From contig NZ_CP084098.1 of the NCBI RefSeq assembly GCF_036345015.1, forward strand, positions 1,315,326-1,379,325: a DNA stretch of 64,000 nt, read 5' to 3'. Position 1 is the first letter of the stretch, and each line of letters starts with the position of its first letter. Origin of the DNA: Cyanobacterium sp. Dongsha4 (GTDB lineage: Bacteria; Cyanobacteriota; Cyanobacteriia; Cyanobacteriales; Cyanobacteriaceae). The translations under genes and the position numbers were made by a program. Below the pieces are notes generated by a model. It was not told the DNA's origin and made no database searches. It saw only the letters and a program-made list of their open reading frames with translations. Below are positions 19,021 to 28,420 of the stretch, piece by piece.

Positions 19021-19344
19021 CTAACGCCATAACTTATTCTCTAACTCTCTAACTTGACGCTCAAGGCGATCGATTCTTCCCCTTAATTCATCTACTTCCG
19101 ACTGACGAGATACTCCTAAATCCTGTAAAACATTGCGAATTTGTCTTTCCATTTGGGCTTGTAAGTTGCCTTGATCTGACTGAATTTGTTTCATAATATC
19201 ATCAACCATGTTTTTTGCTTGATCAGGGTTGATTTTTCCTTCTTTAACCCATTGTTCGCTTACTTCTTTAATTTTTTCAGCGGCTAGGGATGTAGTACCA
19301 ACACCTATCATTAATATTTGTTTTAACCAATCGTTATTTTCCAT
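19021..19344 (-). CDS. Phasin-like coiled-coil protein
   Basis: A 107-residue helical protein. The N-terminal half has a hydrophobic helix (LKQILMIGVGTTSLAAEKI) and an amphipathic linker. The C-terminal 40 residues form a heptad-repeat coiled coil (VDELRGRIDRLERQVRELENKL). It matches the PhaI/phasin-like superfamily seen in many cyanobacteria, where members are not always linked to polyhydroxyalkanoate granules. No pha genes are nearby, so a granule role is not supported here. Confidence 0.75.
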   Translation of the reverse strand: MENNDWLKQILMIGVGTTSLAAEKIKEVSEQWVKEGKINPDQAKNMVDDIMKQIQSDQGNLQAQMERQIRNVLQDLGVSRQSEVDELRGRIDRLERQVRELENKLWR

Positions 19345-19535
19345 AATTAAACGAAATATTTATTAGTATCTATTTTTATCATAAGCCAGTCTTGATTTAA
19401 AAAGGTAAGGTATTTTCACCACCTTAGCAATGAAAAGAATATCAAAATCAGGCGCAAATCTGATTATAATTAAATTGCATAACAGTTTCCCTTGGACTAT
19501 TTTAATTATTTTTAATTATTGAGATAGAGATAACA

Positions 19536-20516
19536 ATGATTGCTACTGCAAACCTATCGGACAATAATGACACACAAAACCTTGCTGTGGTTGAAACCTA
19601 TAAGTTAAGCAAGGTATATGTAACAGGTTTTTGGATGAATAAAAAAGTACCTTCTCTCAATGATTGTACTCTCAAGGTTTATAAGGGAGAAACCTTTGGT
19701 TTATTAGGTCCTAATGGTGCGGGAAAGACGACTCTTTTAAAAACTCTTTTAGGGATTATTAGACCAACTTCTGGTAAAGCATTATTATTAGGTAAACCCC
19801 TTGGAGATAGACAGGTAAAGCAAAGATTAGGTTATCTCCCAGAAAATGCTTACTATTATGATTTTCTGACTGCGTGGGAATTTCTTAGTTTTATCGCCGA
19901 TTTATTTAAAATTCCTAAATCACAACAAAAGCAGAAAATTTTACAATTATTGGATTTGGTAGGATTAGCCAAACAAACAGCCCAGAAAAAACAATTAAGA
20001 CAGTATTCTAAAGGAATGATGCAAAGGGTAGGTATGGCTCAAGCCTTAATTAATGATCCTGAAATAGTCTTTTTTGATGAGCCAATGTCTGGTTTAGATC
20101 CTTTAGGACGTTATCAGGTTAGGCAAATTATACTCTCTTTAAAAGAACAGGGTAAAACTATTTTTTTCAATTCCCATGTTTTATCTGATGTGGAAAAAAT
20201 ATGCGATCGCATCGCCATCTTAGCAAGAGGGGAATTACTGAAAGTAGGTTCTTTAGACGAAATTTTAGGCACGAAAAAAAGCTATCATGTTGTCCTTAAA
20301 CAAGGAGAAAATAACATCGACTGGAATCAATGGCTAACCCACATCAAACAGGAAAATAATTTTATATCGGGAGAATTAACAGGTAATCAACAAGAATTTA
20401 TCCATTATGTTAAAAGTATTTCCGCCGAGTTAATATCCATGAATCTAAGCCGTGACTCCTTGGAAGAATATTTTATTCGTATCTTAGAAGAAAAAGGAAT
20501 TACCTCTAGTCAATAA
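19536..20516 (+). CDS. ABC transporter ATP-binding protein (ABC-2 type)
   Basis: ATPase subunit of an exporter, 326 residues. Walker A is GPNGAGKT at residues 58-65. The signature region is YSKGMMQRVGMAQAL, with Walker B FFDEPMSGLDP close after. The H-loop lies in FFNSHVLSD. The roughly 70-residue C-terminal extension after the nucleotide-binding domain is typical of CcmA/NatA-like ATPases. Such proteins pair with ABC-2 permeases. The downstream neighbour is a small membrane protein on the opposite strand, so no permease is adjacent. The substrate is unknown. Confidence 0.93.
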   Translation: MIATANLSDNNDTQNLAVVETYKLSKVYVTGFWMNKKVPSLNDCTLKVYKGETFGLLGPNGAGKTTLLKTLLGIIRPTSGKALLLGKPLGDRQVKQRLGYLPENAYYYDFLTAWEFLSFIADLFKIPKSQQKQKILQLLDLVGLAKQTAQKKQLRQYSKGMMQRVGMAQALINDPEIVFFDEPMSGLDPLGRYQVRQIILSLKEQGKTIFFNSHVLSDVEKICDRIAILARGELLKVGSLDEILGTKKSYHVVLKQGENNIDWNQWLTHIKQENNFISGELTGNQQEFIHYVKSISAELISMNLSRDSLEEYFIRILEEKGITSSQ

Positions 20517-20538
20517 GAGAGAGAAATCCTAATTTTTC

Positions 20539-20820
20539 CTACTTATTTTCCATCTGCTTAAGTATTTCATCGCTCTTTTTATTATTGTATTTATTATTTT
20601 GTAAAATATCCTCATTAAAAGAACCAACTAGCACACTATTAATTGTGCTTCTGGTGTTGTAACTCCACTGGTTTAAAGGGGAAGGCAAAAATTTGTCTCC
20701 GTAAGCGATAAAAACAATAATATATACAGGGAAGAACTTGACTAATCGTATAGCCATTCCTCCTAGTAAACTGCCAAAACCATTGAAGAATTTGAGATTT
20801 AGACCAATTTTCATAATCAT
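20539..20820 (-). CDS. Small membrane protein, unknown function
   Basis: A 93-residue frame with a hydrophobic core at about residues 12-40 (LLGGMAIRLVKFFPVYIIVFIAYGDKFLPSP is the region), followed by a polar C-terminal tail. The GDKFLP pattern looks conserved rather than random, but I do not recognise the family. The start could be the ATG at 20820 or the one two codons later. A competing frame on the same strand (20639-20857) lacks such features and is judged a shadow. It is convergent with the ABC ATPase gene. Confidence 0.55.
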   Translation of the reverse strand: MIMKIGLNLKFFNGFGSLLGGMAIRLVKFFPVYIIVFIAYGDKFLPSPLNQWSYNTRSTINSVLVGSFNEDILQNNKYNNKKSDEILKQMENK

Positions 20821-20876
20821 TATCTTGGACTGATGAAACGAATTTATATGTCTTCACCTAAGATAACAAAAATTTT

Positions 20877-21010
20877 GACAACTCCCACCGTTAACCTTGC
20901 GATGTAACGAGGGATTCTTCCTTCCCCGAACGATGCCTTACAAAAGCAGTACCTTTGCTCGGTCTTACTCTTTCTCCAGAAGCTGAAGCGATATGCCCTA
21001 CCGCCAAAAT
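20877..21010 (-). ncRNA. Possible reRNA/omega-RNA at the 3' end of tnpB
   Basis: TnpB nucleases use an RNA made from the 3' end of tnpB and the right end of the element, followed by a guide taken from flanking DNA. The expected region is the last part of tnpB plus about 14 bases; the guide would then be the bases just below 20877 on the minus strand. Position only; limits approximate. Confidence 0.3.
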
Positions 21011-22084
21011 TCGTAAACCTTCATCTCTGATATTTTTCGCCGCATTCACGTCCCTGTCATGTATTGTTCCACATTTAGGACATTGCCAACTACGAATATC
21101 CAAACTTAAGTTATCTACTTGATGTAAGCAGTGATTACAGGTTTTGGAACTAGGAAAGAATCTATCCACTTCGATGTAATATTTCCCTTCCCATTCTGCT
21201 TTATATTTCAGCATAGTGCAGAATTGCCCCCAACCACAATCACTAATTGATTTAGCTAACTTGTGGTTTCCTACGATGTTTTTTACCGCCAGATTCTCAA
21301 CACATACGACTTGGTTTTCGTCCACTAATTTACGACTTAGTTTATGTAAAAAATCTTCTCTACATCTAGTTATTTTTTCATGTACTTTAGCAACTGCCTT
21401 TCTTGCTTTATTGCGGTTATTAGAACCTTTCTGTTTCTTAGCTAATCGTTTTTGTTTTTTAGCTAATTTCTGCTCGTATTTACGGTAATGATTAGGATTA
21501 CCATATTTGCTACCATCACTGGTAATGGCAAAATCTTTTACTCCCAAATCAATACCCACTGCTTTACCTTCTGAGTTTTGCTCTGGTAAGTCTTGCCCAT
21601 CATCATAGAGACAAGAAGCAAAATACTTCCCCGATGAAGTCATGGATACCGTAACCGATTTTAGTTTACCGACTGGCAAACGAGATACCTTACAGTAAAC
21701 TTTTTTTAATTTAGGTAAAGTCAAGTAATCACCGTCAAGTTTAATTCCTTGTGGGAATCGAACTGATTGCTTATTGCCTTTTTTCTTGAATTTAGGAATT
21801 GAGCATCGTTTCTCAAAGAAATTTAGGAAAGCACTGCTTAAATCTAAAGCTACTTGCTGTAAAGTCTGAGATGGAGCTTCCGTTAGCCATTCATTCTCTT
21901 TCTTTAACTCAGGTAGTTTATTAATGATTTCATTACGACTTAACCCTTTACCTGTTGCTTTGTAAGTTTCATTAGTTAAATTTAAGCTATGGTTATAGAA
22001 CCAACGACAGCAACCAAAAGTCTTAGCGAGTAAGAGTTTTTGCTCATCAGTAGGATAGATTCTATATTTGTATGCTTTTAACAT
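20891..22084 (-). CDS. tnpB: RNA-guided nuclease TnpB (IS200/IS605 OrfB)
   Basis: Full-length TnpB of 397 residues, the compact RuvC nuclease ancestral to Cas12. The helix-turn-helix-like N-terminus starts MLKAYKYRIYPTDEQ. The RuvC catalytic acids are all present: Asp179 in GIDLG, Glu263 in CVENLAVK and Asp345 in HDRDVNAAKNI. The zinc ribbon cysteines are at 316, 319, 335 and 338. The frame is unbroken, so the nuclease looks functional. TnpA is missing, so the element moves only with help from a TnpA elsewhere. No disruption of a neighbouring gene is obvious. Confidence 0.95.
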   Translation of the reverse strand: MLKAYKYRIYPTDEQKLLLAKTFGCCRWFYNHSLNLTNETYKATGKGLSRNEIINKLPELKKENEWLTEAPSQTLQQVALDLSSAFLNFFEKRCSIPKFKKKGNKQSVRFPQGIKLDGDYLTLPKLKKVYCKVSRLPVGKLKSVTVSMTSSGKYFASCLYDDGQDLPEQNSEGKAVGIDLGVKDFAITSDGSKYGNPNHYRKYEQKLAKKQKRLAKKQKGSNNRNKARKAVAKVHEKITRCREDFLHKLSRKLVDENQVVCVENLAVKNIVGNHKLAKSISDCGWGQFCTMLKYKAEWEGKYYIEVDRFFPSSKTCNHCLHQVDNLSLDIRSWQCPKCGTIHDRDVNAAKNIRDEGLRILAVGHIASASGERVRPSKGTAFVRHRSGKEESLVTSQG

Positions 22085-22239
22085 TTAACTATTTAATTTA
22101 CTTACCTGATTATCTTAACATATATCTTGGGGAATGGTAAGGAATTGCTGTCGCAATGCTTTATTTGTGGGCTCGCTTACATGAGGGGCTGTGGGTATTT
22201 TTTAGTTGAGAAATTAAACGGGAGTCTTACGCTCACATT

Positions 22240-22692
22240 TCAAGATAATTTACTTTTCTTTGTCTCGATATAATTTTTAAATCTTTCCAAGTCCGCCTTC
22301 AAAGTAGATTCTACTACTTGCCCCAGAAAAAGATTATCCATTAATTTGCCGATGATACCAGGTATAGCATAAGCCACCGTCAAACGAACAATACTATTAT
22401 TAGAATGGCGATCATAAAAACGCACTGCCCCCCGATTAGGTAAACCATCAACGGATTCCCATTGAATAATTTGATTTTTCTCTAATTTAACGATGCGAGA
22501 TAACCAACTAAATTCAAACCCACCACTAGCTAATCGCCAACGAGACAAGTCAGGATCATCAGCTAAAATATGAACAGAATCAATCCATTTCATCCATTGG
22601 GGCATCTGTTCCAAATCAGACCATAAACTCCAAACCAAGTCAATAGGGGCGTTTACTTCTATTTGTACACTATGTTCGAGCCAATTTGTCAT
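22240..22692 (-). CDS. SRPBCC family protein (polyketide cyclase/dehydrase-like)
   Basis: A 150-residue START-like fold protein with a deep hydrophobic pocket. The N-terminal motif HSVQIEVNAPIDLVWSLWSDLEQMPQWM is diagnostic of the COG5637/Polyketide_cyc2 group. The ligand is not known. In several cyanobacteria a close homologue follows the zeta-carotene desaturase gene, but no carotenoid gene lies beside it here. The ATG at 22692 fits the family N-terminus. Confidence 0.88.
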   Translation of the reverse strand: MTNWLEHSVQIEVNAPIDLVWSLWSDLEQMPQWMKWIDSVHILADDPDLSRWRLASGGFEFSWLSRIVKLEKNQIIQWESVDGLPNRGAVRFYDRHSNNSIVRLTVAYAIPGIIGKLMDNLFLGQVVESTLKADLERFKNYIETKKSKLS

Positions 22693-23061
22693 CGAAAATT
22701 TTGATCACTTAGTTTTACCAGAATTACTCAATCATAACAATAACCAGTAATTGATCGGTAACTTAACCGAAAAAATCCGCTAGAATTATGAATTATCAGT
22801 TAACAATTAAGAATAAAGAATGAATAGTAATAGTCCGTAAAGGAATTATTTAATTACCGATTACTAATCATTAATTACTAATTAATTTTATCTGATCTGT
22901 TAATACCCTAACTGCCCATCACTAACCGCTCTTCTTGCTTTTCTCATACCCCAAATTTATTAATCATTATCTACTTTTACCTAAAAAGGCAGAGAGGGAA
23001 AAGTTATATTTATTGAAATTTTAAAATAATCACTTTATTTCTTCTTTTTATCAACTCTAAT
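22693..23061. other. AT-rich gap, degenerate 7-bp repeats
   Basis: About 370 bases between divergent genes. The part from 22855 to 22890 contains imperfect ATTACTAAT-type units; the rest shows no gene, RNA or clear promoter. Confidence 0.55.
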
Positions 23062-25986
23062 ATGAACTCAATTAAACTCGATTTTAATACTATTTTCCCT
23101 TATCAATTGGATGAATTTCAACAGGAAGCTATTAGCTATTTAGACGAAAATAAGTCTGTTGTCGTCACTGCCCCTACGGGTTCAGGAAAAACCATGATAG
23201 GAGAATATGCGATTTATCGAGCTTTAACTAATGGTAAAAGAGTTTTTTATACGACTCCTTTAAAAGCCCTTTCTAATCAGAAATTTAGAGATTTTCAGGA
23301 TAAATTTGGACAGACTTGGCTAGAAAATTCAGGAGTTTATGCAGAAATTGGTTTAATTACTGGGGATACGATTATTAATCCTAATGCACCAGTGGTTATT
23401 ATGACCACAGAAATTTTCCGTAATATGCTTTACAGTACCCCCATTGGAGAGGTAGGGACTTCTGTGCAGGATGTGCAAACAGTAGTGTTGGATGAATGTC
23501 ATTATATCAGTGATATGTCTAGGGGAACTGTATGGGAAGAATCAATTATTTACTGCCCTTCTCATATTCAATTAGTAGCATTGTCAGCAACTATTGGTAA
23601 TCCTGAAGATTTATGTCGATGGATAAATAGTGTGCGTAAAGCGAATTTACAACAAGGAAAAATCAGTGAGTGTGTTTTAGTAAATTCTGATTTTCGTCCT
23701 GTACCTCTTAAGTTTTATTTTAGTCATAGTCGGGGTTTATTTCCTCTTTTCAGTGAAAAAAATTCTCAAAATCTTAAGTTAAATTCCCAATTAAAAAGGT
23801 TATTAGCTACTAATAAAAGAGGTAGATTTAGTCAAAGGGATTGTCCTAGTATTAAAACGATTGTGCAACAATTAAGTAATAATAATATGCTCCCGGCTAT
23901 CTATATAATTTTTAGTCGTAGGGGTTGTGATCAAGCCGTAGAATCTCTTAGTTATCTAAATTTAGTTACAGTAGAAGAAAGTAGAAAAATATTGCTTTAT
24001 TTGCTTTATTTTCTCATGATAGAAAATTTAGAACTACAGGCTAAGATTATTGAATTTGCTAAAAAAGAACATGAAATTGCTTATAACAAGATTATTGATT
24101 TTATTGCTAATGAAAAAGAAGCAGGGGAAGCATTAGTTGACTATTTAATTGATAAGCCAATTTTTAAGGAGCGTTTATTAAGATTTTTAGCAGAACATAG
24201 TGAGGTAGCTAGAACTAATCAAATAGAACCTTTAACAAGAGGGATTGCTTCTCATCATGCTGGAATTTTACCTGCTTGGAAGGAGTTAGTAGAAAGATTG
24301 TTTGAATTGGGATTAGTTAAAATTGTTTTTGCTACGGCAACTTTGGCGGCGGGTATTAATATGCCTGCGAGAACAACGGTTATTTCTGCTTTGAAAAAAC
24401 GTAGTGATGATGGACACCGTTTATTAACTCCTTCTGAGTTCTTGCAAATTGCTGGGAGGGCTGGTAGAAGGGGCATGGATAAGGTGGGGTATGTGGTGAC
24501 AGTTCAAACTCCTTTTGAGGGGGCTTTAGTGGCTTCTAAATTGGCAAAAGCAACTCCTGAACCTTTACGCAGTCAGTTTACTCCTAGTTACGGCATGGTT
24601 TTGAATTTATTGCAGAAACATTCGATTGAGGAAGCAAAGGAGTTATTAGAGCTTAGTTTTGCAGAGTATTTAGCGGAAATTCAGTTATCCCCCCAAGAAG
24701 ATGCGATCGCATCTTACACTACAGAAATAACTAGATTAGACATAAGTTTAGCGGACTTTAATAGTAAAGAGATTACAGCTTATGAAAAATTAAAGGAAAG
24801 AAGAAAGCAAGAAAAAAAAGTACTCAAATTATTTGAGAGAAATTGGTTGCAACAAAAACAGAAATCGATTCTTCCCCAATTAGAAGATTTAGAAATTGGT
24901 AATATTCTTGATTTAAGTCGTCATCATAAGAAAAATGCCTATGAAACTCAAGGAGTTTTTGTTAACTATGTAGTTAATGGTAATCAAAGATTTTTGCTTT
25001 GTTTAGGGAAAGATAATAAATGGTATCTCGCTTCTTTCACTGATGTGGTGGATATTAACAGTGGTAGAATACCCCATTCTTTGATTGAAAAATTATATCT
25101 CCCAGAAACTCCGGAAATTAGGGCAGGGATGATTAATCCGGGTGATGAGGAATCTTTAACGGTTTCTCAATTAATTGCCGAATATGCCCAAGAAAGTGCA
25201 CCCCCTAGCGAAGAAATTATTTATCAAATTCAACGTATCGAAGAAGTAGAAAATGCGATCGCATCTCATCCTTTAGATAAAATAGATAACATCAATCAAA
25301 TTGTCAAAAACAATCGTAAGCGACAACAACTCAAACAAGAATTAAGCAGAATTCAAAGTCAATATCAACGCTATAAGGCAAATAGTTCCTATTATTGGCA
25401 AGAATTTCTTGCTTTAATCGAAATATTGAGAGAATTTGGAGCATTAGAAGGCTATCAACCCACAGCCTTGGGAATCGCCGCCGCTACTATTAGGGGAGAA
25501 AACGAATTATGGCTAGGATTAGCTTTAACATCCCATCGATTAGATTATTTGACACCTCATCACCTTGCAGGAGTCATCACCGCTCTAACCACAGAATCAT
25601 TACGCTCTGATACATGGGTAAGTTATCAACCATCTCCAGAAGTATTAGACGCTTTAGGGGTTCAAAAAATAGACGATGTGAGTTATAGTCCAGAATCAGA
25701 ATTATGGGAAATCCGTCGCAAATTGTATCAGGCACAAACAAGACGAGATATTTCTATGCCCGTGTGGTTAGAAAGAGATTTAATCGGATTAGCCGAAGCA
25801 TGGTGTTTAGGGGCTAGTTGGGAAGAAATTTGCAACAATACAACCCTTGATGAAGGAGACATCGTTCGAGTTTTAAGGCGCACTGTGGATGTGTTAGTGC
25901 AGATACCTCAAGTGCCTAGCCTAGATTTTAGTTTAATTCAAACAGCGAAAGAAGCCGCAAAATCCATGAAACGTTTTCCCATATAA
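23062..25986 (+). CDS. Ski2/Mtr4-like DExH-box RNA helicase
   Basis: Large superfamily 2 helicase of 974 residues. Walker A TGSGKT is near residue 40, and the DExH box reads VVLDECHYISD. The helicase C-terminal domain contains GIASHHAGILPAWKELVERLF and QIAGRAGRRGMD. The C-terminal region includes a DSHCT-like domain (ALTTESLR to TVDVLVQIPQVPS). Eukaryotic Ski2/Mtr4 proteins feed RNA to the exosome; cyanobacterial and plastid (ISE2-type) members act in RNA processing, which is the likely role here. Single gene. Confidence 0.92.
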   Translation: MNSIKLDFNTIFPYQLDEFQQEAISYLDENKSVVVTAPTGSGKTMIGEYAIYRALTNGKRVFYTTPLKALSNQKFRDFQDKFGQTWLENSGVYAEIGLITGDTIINPNAPVVIMTTEIFRNMLYSTPIGEVGTSVQDVQTVVLDECHYISDMSRGTVWEESIIYCPSHIQLVALSATIGNPEDLCRWINSVRKANLQQGKISECVLVNSDFRPVPLKFYFSHSRGLFPLFSEKNSQNLKLNSQLKRLLATNKRGRFSQRDCPSIKTIVQQLSNNNMLPAIYIIFSRRGCDQAVESLSYLNLVTVEESRKILLYLLYFLMIENLELQAKIIEFAKKEHEIAYNKIIDFIANEKEAGEALVDYLIDKPIFKERLLRFLAEHSEVARTNQIEPLTRGIASHHAGILPAWKELVERLFELGLVKIVFATATLAAGINMPARTTVISALKKRSDDGHRLLTPSEFLQIAGRAGRRGMDKVGYVVTVQTPFEGALVASKLAKATPEPLRSQFTPSYGMVLNLLQKHSIEEAKELLELSFAEYLAEIQLSPQEDAIASYTTEITRLDISLADFNSKEITAYEKLKERRKQEKKVLKLFERNWLQQKQKSILPQLEDLEIGNILDLSRHHKKNAYETQGVFVNYVVNGNQRFLLCLGKDNKWYLASFTDVVDINSGRIPHSLIEKLYLPETPEIRAGMINPGDEESLTVSQLIAEYAQESAPPSEEIIYQIQRIEEVENAIASHPLDKIDNINQIVKNNRKRQQLKQELSRIQSQYQRYKANSSYYWQEFLALIEILREFGALEGYQPTALGIAAATIRGENELWLGLALTSHRLDYLTPHHLAGVITALTTESLRSDTWVSYQPSPEVLDALGVQKIDDVSYSPESELWEIRRKLYQAQTRRDISMPVWLERDLIGLAEAWCLGASWEEICNNTTLDEGDIVRVLRRTVDVLVQIPQVPSLDFSLIQTAKEAAKSMKRFPI

Positions 25987-26011
25987 TTTTGATTTCATTT
26001 TTGGATTGGGG

Positions 26012-26035
26012 TATTAGGGTATTAGGGTATTAGGG
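26012..26035 (+). repeat. 8-bp tandem repeat (TATTAGGG x3)
   Basis: Three exact units directly before the 115-bp repeat copy A. Unlike the other arrays in the window its period is 8, not 7. Confidence 0.9.
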
Positions 26036-26148
26036 CAGGGCTGTTTAAAAGTAGAAATACAAAAACGCTAAAACTATTGCCAGTAAAAGAATATAGGGTT
26101 TTAGAGCTTTGAGGATTAAGAAGTAGTTAAAAATGTTGAGATTATCAA
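26034..26148 (+). repeat. Dispersed repeat of about 115 bp, copy A
   Basis: Begins GGGCAGGGCTG and continues through AGTAGAAATACAAAAAC, CTATTGCCAGTAAAAGAATA and GTTAAAAATGTTGAGATTAT. It is nearly identical to 58231-58345 in the same orientation. No frame, so it may be a MITE-like element or remnant of an insertion sequence. Confidence 0.85.
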
Positions 26149-26343
26149 TTTATAACCATAAACCATTAAAAACTATTGCAAGAGTGCCTATTCCCCAACT
26201 GAGTTCGATGAAAAAAGTATCGAAAAATAAAGCGCCCTCGAGTTATCATCGAGCCAATTTTGGAATAAAAAATTATTAAATTTAGGAAAAACTCATTTAA
26301 AATCAATTTATTCAGCTTTTTTGTCAATAATTATTACTTTTAA

Positions 26344-26364
26344 CTCCGAACTCCGAACTCCGAA
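26344..26364 (+). repeat. 7-bp tandem repeat array (CTCCGAA x3)
   Basis: Three exact units; same unit as at 4314-4341 and 8081-8101. Confidence 0.9.
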
Positions 26365-26410
26365 CTCAGGTATTCCCTGTCTTAACCAGAAAATTTTAGA
26401 GTGAAACACC

Positions 26411-26470
26411 CCTGCTATTTAGAGGCGATAAAGGGGGGTTTGCCTCTTACGTTTTGACCATTGCCCTTTT
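26411..26470 (-). repeat. Composite intergenic repeat, partial copy 3
   Basis: Reverse complement carries AAAAGGGCAATGGTCAAAAC and AGAGGCAAACCCCCCTTTA, matching the first half of the element at 4137-4236. Confidence 0.6.
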
Positions 26471-26542
26471 ATTTTCTTAATTGTTAATGGAAATCTCAGG
26501 TTATTATAGTTGTTAGTTTGTCTTTGGTTAGGGTTGAATTTT

Positions 26543-27241
26543 ATGTCTGAAGTGGAAAAAATTTTGTTAGTAGATGATGAACCAGGAATAAGAGAGTCTG
26601 TACAAGCCTACTTAAGTTGTAATGATGATTGGGATGTGAAAGTAGCTAGTAATGCAAAAGAAGCGTGGGAAAAAATACAAGAGGATATTCCCGATTTAAT
26701 TATTTCCGATATTATGATGCCTGAAGTTGACGGCTTACAGTTTCTTGCTCAGTTACGTCAAGATAGTCGTTATAGTAATGTGCCAGTAGTGTTTTTGACT
26801 GCCAAAGGTATGACAAGCGATCGCATCGAGGGATATACGGCGGGATGTGATGCTTATTTACCAAAACCTTTTGATCCTGATGAATTAGAAGCCATTGTGG
26901 CTAATTTACTGGCAAAAAGGAGAAATAGTAAAGAAAATGAAGGATCTAGCAATGTGCAGTTAGATGAGTTATTAAGAGATGTTAAGGATATTAAAGATCG
27001 CTTAGAAGGTAGTGGAAAATTTACAACGGTGGACTCTCCCATCAAAATTGATTTAACTCCCAGAGAGCAAAGTGTTTTAGACTTAGTAGCACAGGGATTA
27101 ATGAATAAAGAAATAGCTAAAACCTTAGACACAAGTGTCCGTAATGTGGAAAAATATGTTAGTCGTTTGTTTAGTAAAACAGGTACAAATAGTCGTACTG
27201 AGTTAGTAAGATTTGCGTTGAAACAAGGATTGACCGAATGA
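26543..27241 (+). CDS. NarL-type response regulator, Rre1/Ycf29-like
   Basis: Two-component transcription factor of 232 residues. The receiver domain carries phosphoacceptor Asp56 in IISDIMMP, and the LuxR-type helix-turn-helix is at about 170-230 (LTPREQSVLDLVAQGLMNKEIA). The match over the receiver and the linker is to the Rre1 family, whose plastid counterpart is ycf29 and which handles heat, salt and other stresses in cyanobacteria. ATG 26543 is preferred to an upstream TTG at 26510. The stop overlaps the alr start as ATGA, so the two genes are translationally coupled. Confidence 0.88.
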   Translation: MSEVEKILLVDDEPGIRESVQAYLSCNDDWDVKVASNAKEAWEKIQEDIPDLIISDIMMPEVDGLQFLAQLRQDSRYSNVPVVFLTAKGMTSDRIEGYTAGCDAYLPKPFDPDELEAIVANLLAKRRNSKENEGSSNVQLDELLRDVKDIKDRLEGSGKFTTVDSPIKIDLTPREQSVLDLVAQGLMNKEIAKTLDTSVRNVEKYVSRLFSKTGTNSRTELVRFALKQGLTE

Positions 27242-28374
27242 TTCCTCTACAACAACAACGGGCGTGGGTTAACATTAATCATCACAACTTAACCCACAAT
27301 GTGAAGGTGTTAAAACAATGGCTAAATTCAGGCACAAAGCTCATGACAGTTATCAAAGCGGATGCCTATGGTCATGGTGCTGTTAAAGTCGCCCAAACAG
27401 TTATCAAAGCTGGAGTTGATGCAATTGCGATCGCAACTTTACTGGAGGGAATTGAGTTAAGACAAGCAGGAATAGAAGCACCGATTTTAATTTTAGGGGC
27501 AATTAACACCGCCGATGAAGTCAAAGAAATTGTTAAACATAATCTTGAAGCCACTTTATGCAGTCCACATCAAGCTCAGGTTTTCGCTGATACTTTGCAG
27601 AGTTTAAACCATGTTTTACCAGTGCATCTGAAATTAGACACAGGAATGTCAAGATTAGGTACTCATTGGCATAATGCGGTGGATTTTGTCAAATATGTAC
27701 AGCAATTTCCTCAATTACAACTCAAAAGCGTTTATTCTCATCTTGCCACCGCCGATGAAGAAGATACAACGGTGATGAAACAACAACAATCTCGTTTTGA
27801 AGAAGCAGTTTCCGCCCTTAAAAGTGCCAATATTTCCATTCCCTGCCTACATTTAGCCAATTCTGCAGGAACTCTGTGCGATCCCAGTTTGCATTATGAT
27901 TTAGTCAGAGTTGGATTAGCCTTATATGGATTATATCCTGCTCCCCATTTACGTCATATAGTGCCATTGAAACCAGTTTTAGAGGTGAAAGCCCGAATTA
28001 CTCAAATTAAGACCATTCCTGCTCATACAGGAGTTAGCTACGGACATACTTTTAGATGCGATCGCCCCTTGAAAATTGCCGTTGTTGGAATCGGTTACGC
28101 TGATGGAATTCCCCGTCTATTATCCAACAAAATGAACGTGATTCTGCAAGGTAAACTAGCTCCTCAAATTGGTAATATTACCATGGATCAATTAATGATA
28201 GATGTTACAGCATTTCCTGATTTAGAAGTGGGGGAAATAGTCACATTACTAGGAGAAGAAGGAGAAATAGCCATAAGTGCCGATGATTGGGCAAACGCCA
28301 TTGGTACAATTTCATGGGAAATTCTCTGTAGTTTCAAACACCGTCTTCCTCGCATCAATCTATATGAAACATAA
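27238..28374 (+). CDS. alr: Alanine racemase
   Basis: PLP enzyme that interconverts L- and D-alanine, supplying D-alanine for peptidoglycan. The PLP lysine is Lys40 in VIKADAYGHG, and the second catalytic base lies in TGVSYGHTF. The C-terminal substrate-binding segment MDQLMIDVT is present. At 378 residues it is full length. It overlaps the upstream regulator gene by four bases (ATGA), an uncommon pairing with a stress regulator. Confidence 0.97.
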   Translation: MIPLQQQRAWVNINHHNLTHNVKVLKQWLNSGTKLMTVIKADAYGHGAVKVAQTVIKAGVDAIAIATLLEGIELRQAGIEAPILILGAINTADEVKEIVKHNLEATLCSPHQAQVFADTLQSLNHVLPVHLKLDTGMSRLGTHWHNAVDFVKYVQQFPQLQLKSVYSHLATADEEDTTVMKQQQSRFEEAVSALKSANISIPCLHLANSAGTLCDPSLHYDLVRVGLALYGLYPAPHLRHIVPLKPVLEVKARITQIKTIPAHTGVSYGHTFRCDRPLKIAVVGIGYADGIPRLLSNKMNVILQGKLAPQIGNITMDQLMIDVTAFPDLEVGEIVTLLGEEGEIAISADDWANAIGTISWEILCSFKHRLPRINLYET

Positions 28375-28420
28375 AAGCTAGGTGAAAATAAAACCAAGAT
28401 TGACTTCAGTTTAGAAAAAA

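Larger units (their letters stand above)
20876..22185 (-). mobile_element. IS200/IS605-family element (IS1341-like, tnpB only)
   Basis: The element contains one gene, tnpB, and no tnpA. On the minus strand the right end after the tnpB stop has a CGTTA/TAACG stem and then GGTGGGAGTTGTCAA. The left side, upstream of tnpB, has the hairpin ATTGC-GACA-GCAAT (about 22144-22157). The exact tips cannot be fixed from one copy; both limits are estimates. Confidence 0.6.
25987..26542. other. Repeat-rich intergenic region, no gene
   Basis: About 556 bases packed with repeats: an 8-bp array (26012-26035), one copy of a repeat of about 115 bp (26034-26148), a short hairpin CTCGA/TCGAG (about 26237-26253), a 7-bp array (26344-26364) and a partial composite repeat (26411-26470). 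No coding sequence is visible. Confidence 0.75.

Noticed and set aside
20639-20857. A 72-residue minus-strand frame overlapping the small membrane protein at 20539
   Set aside because: The other frame has a coherent membrane segment and conserved-looking GDKFLP; this one has neither.
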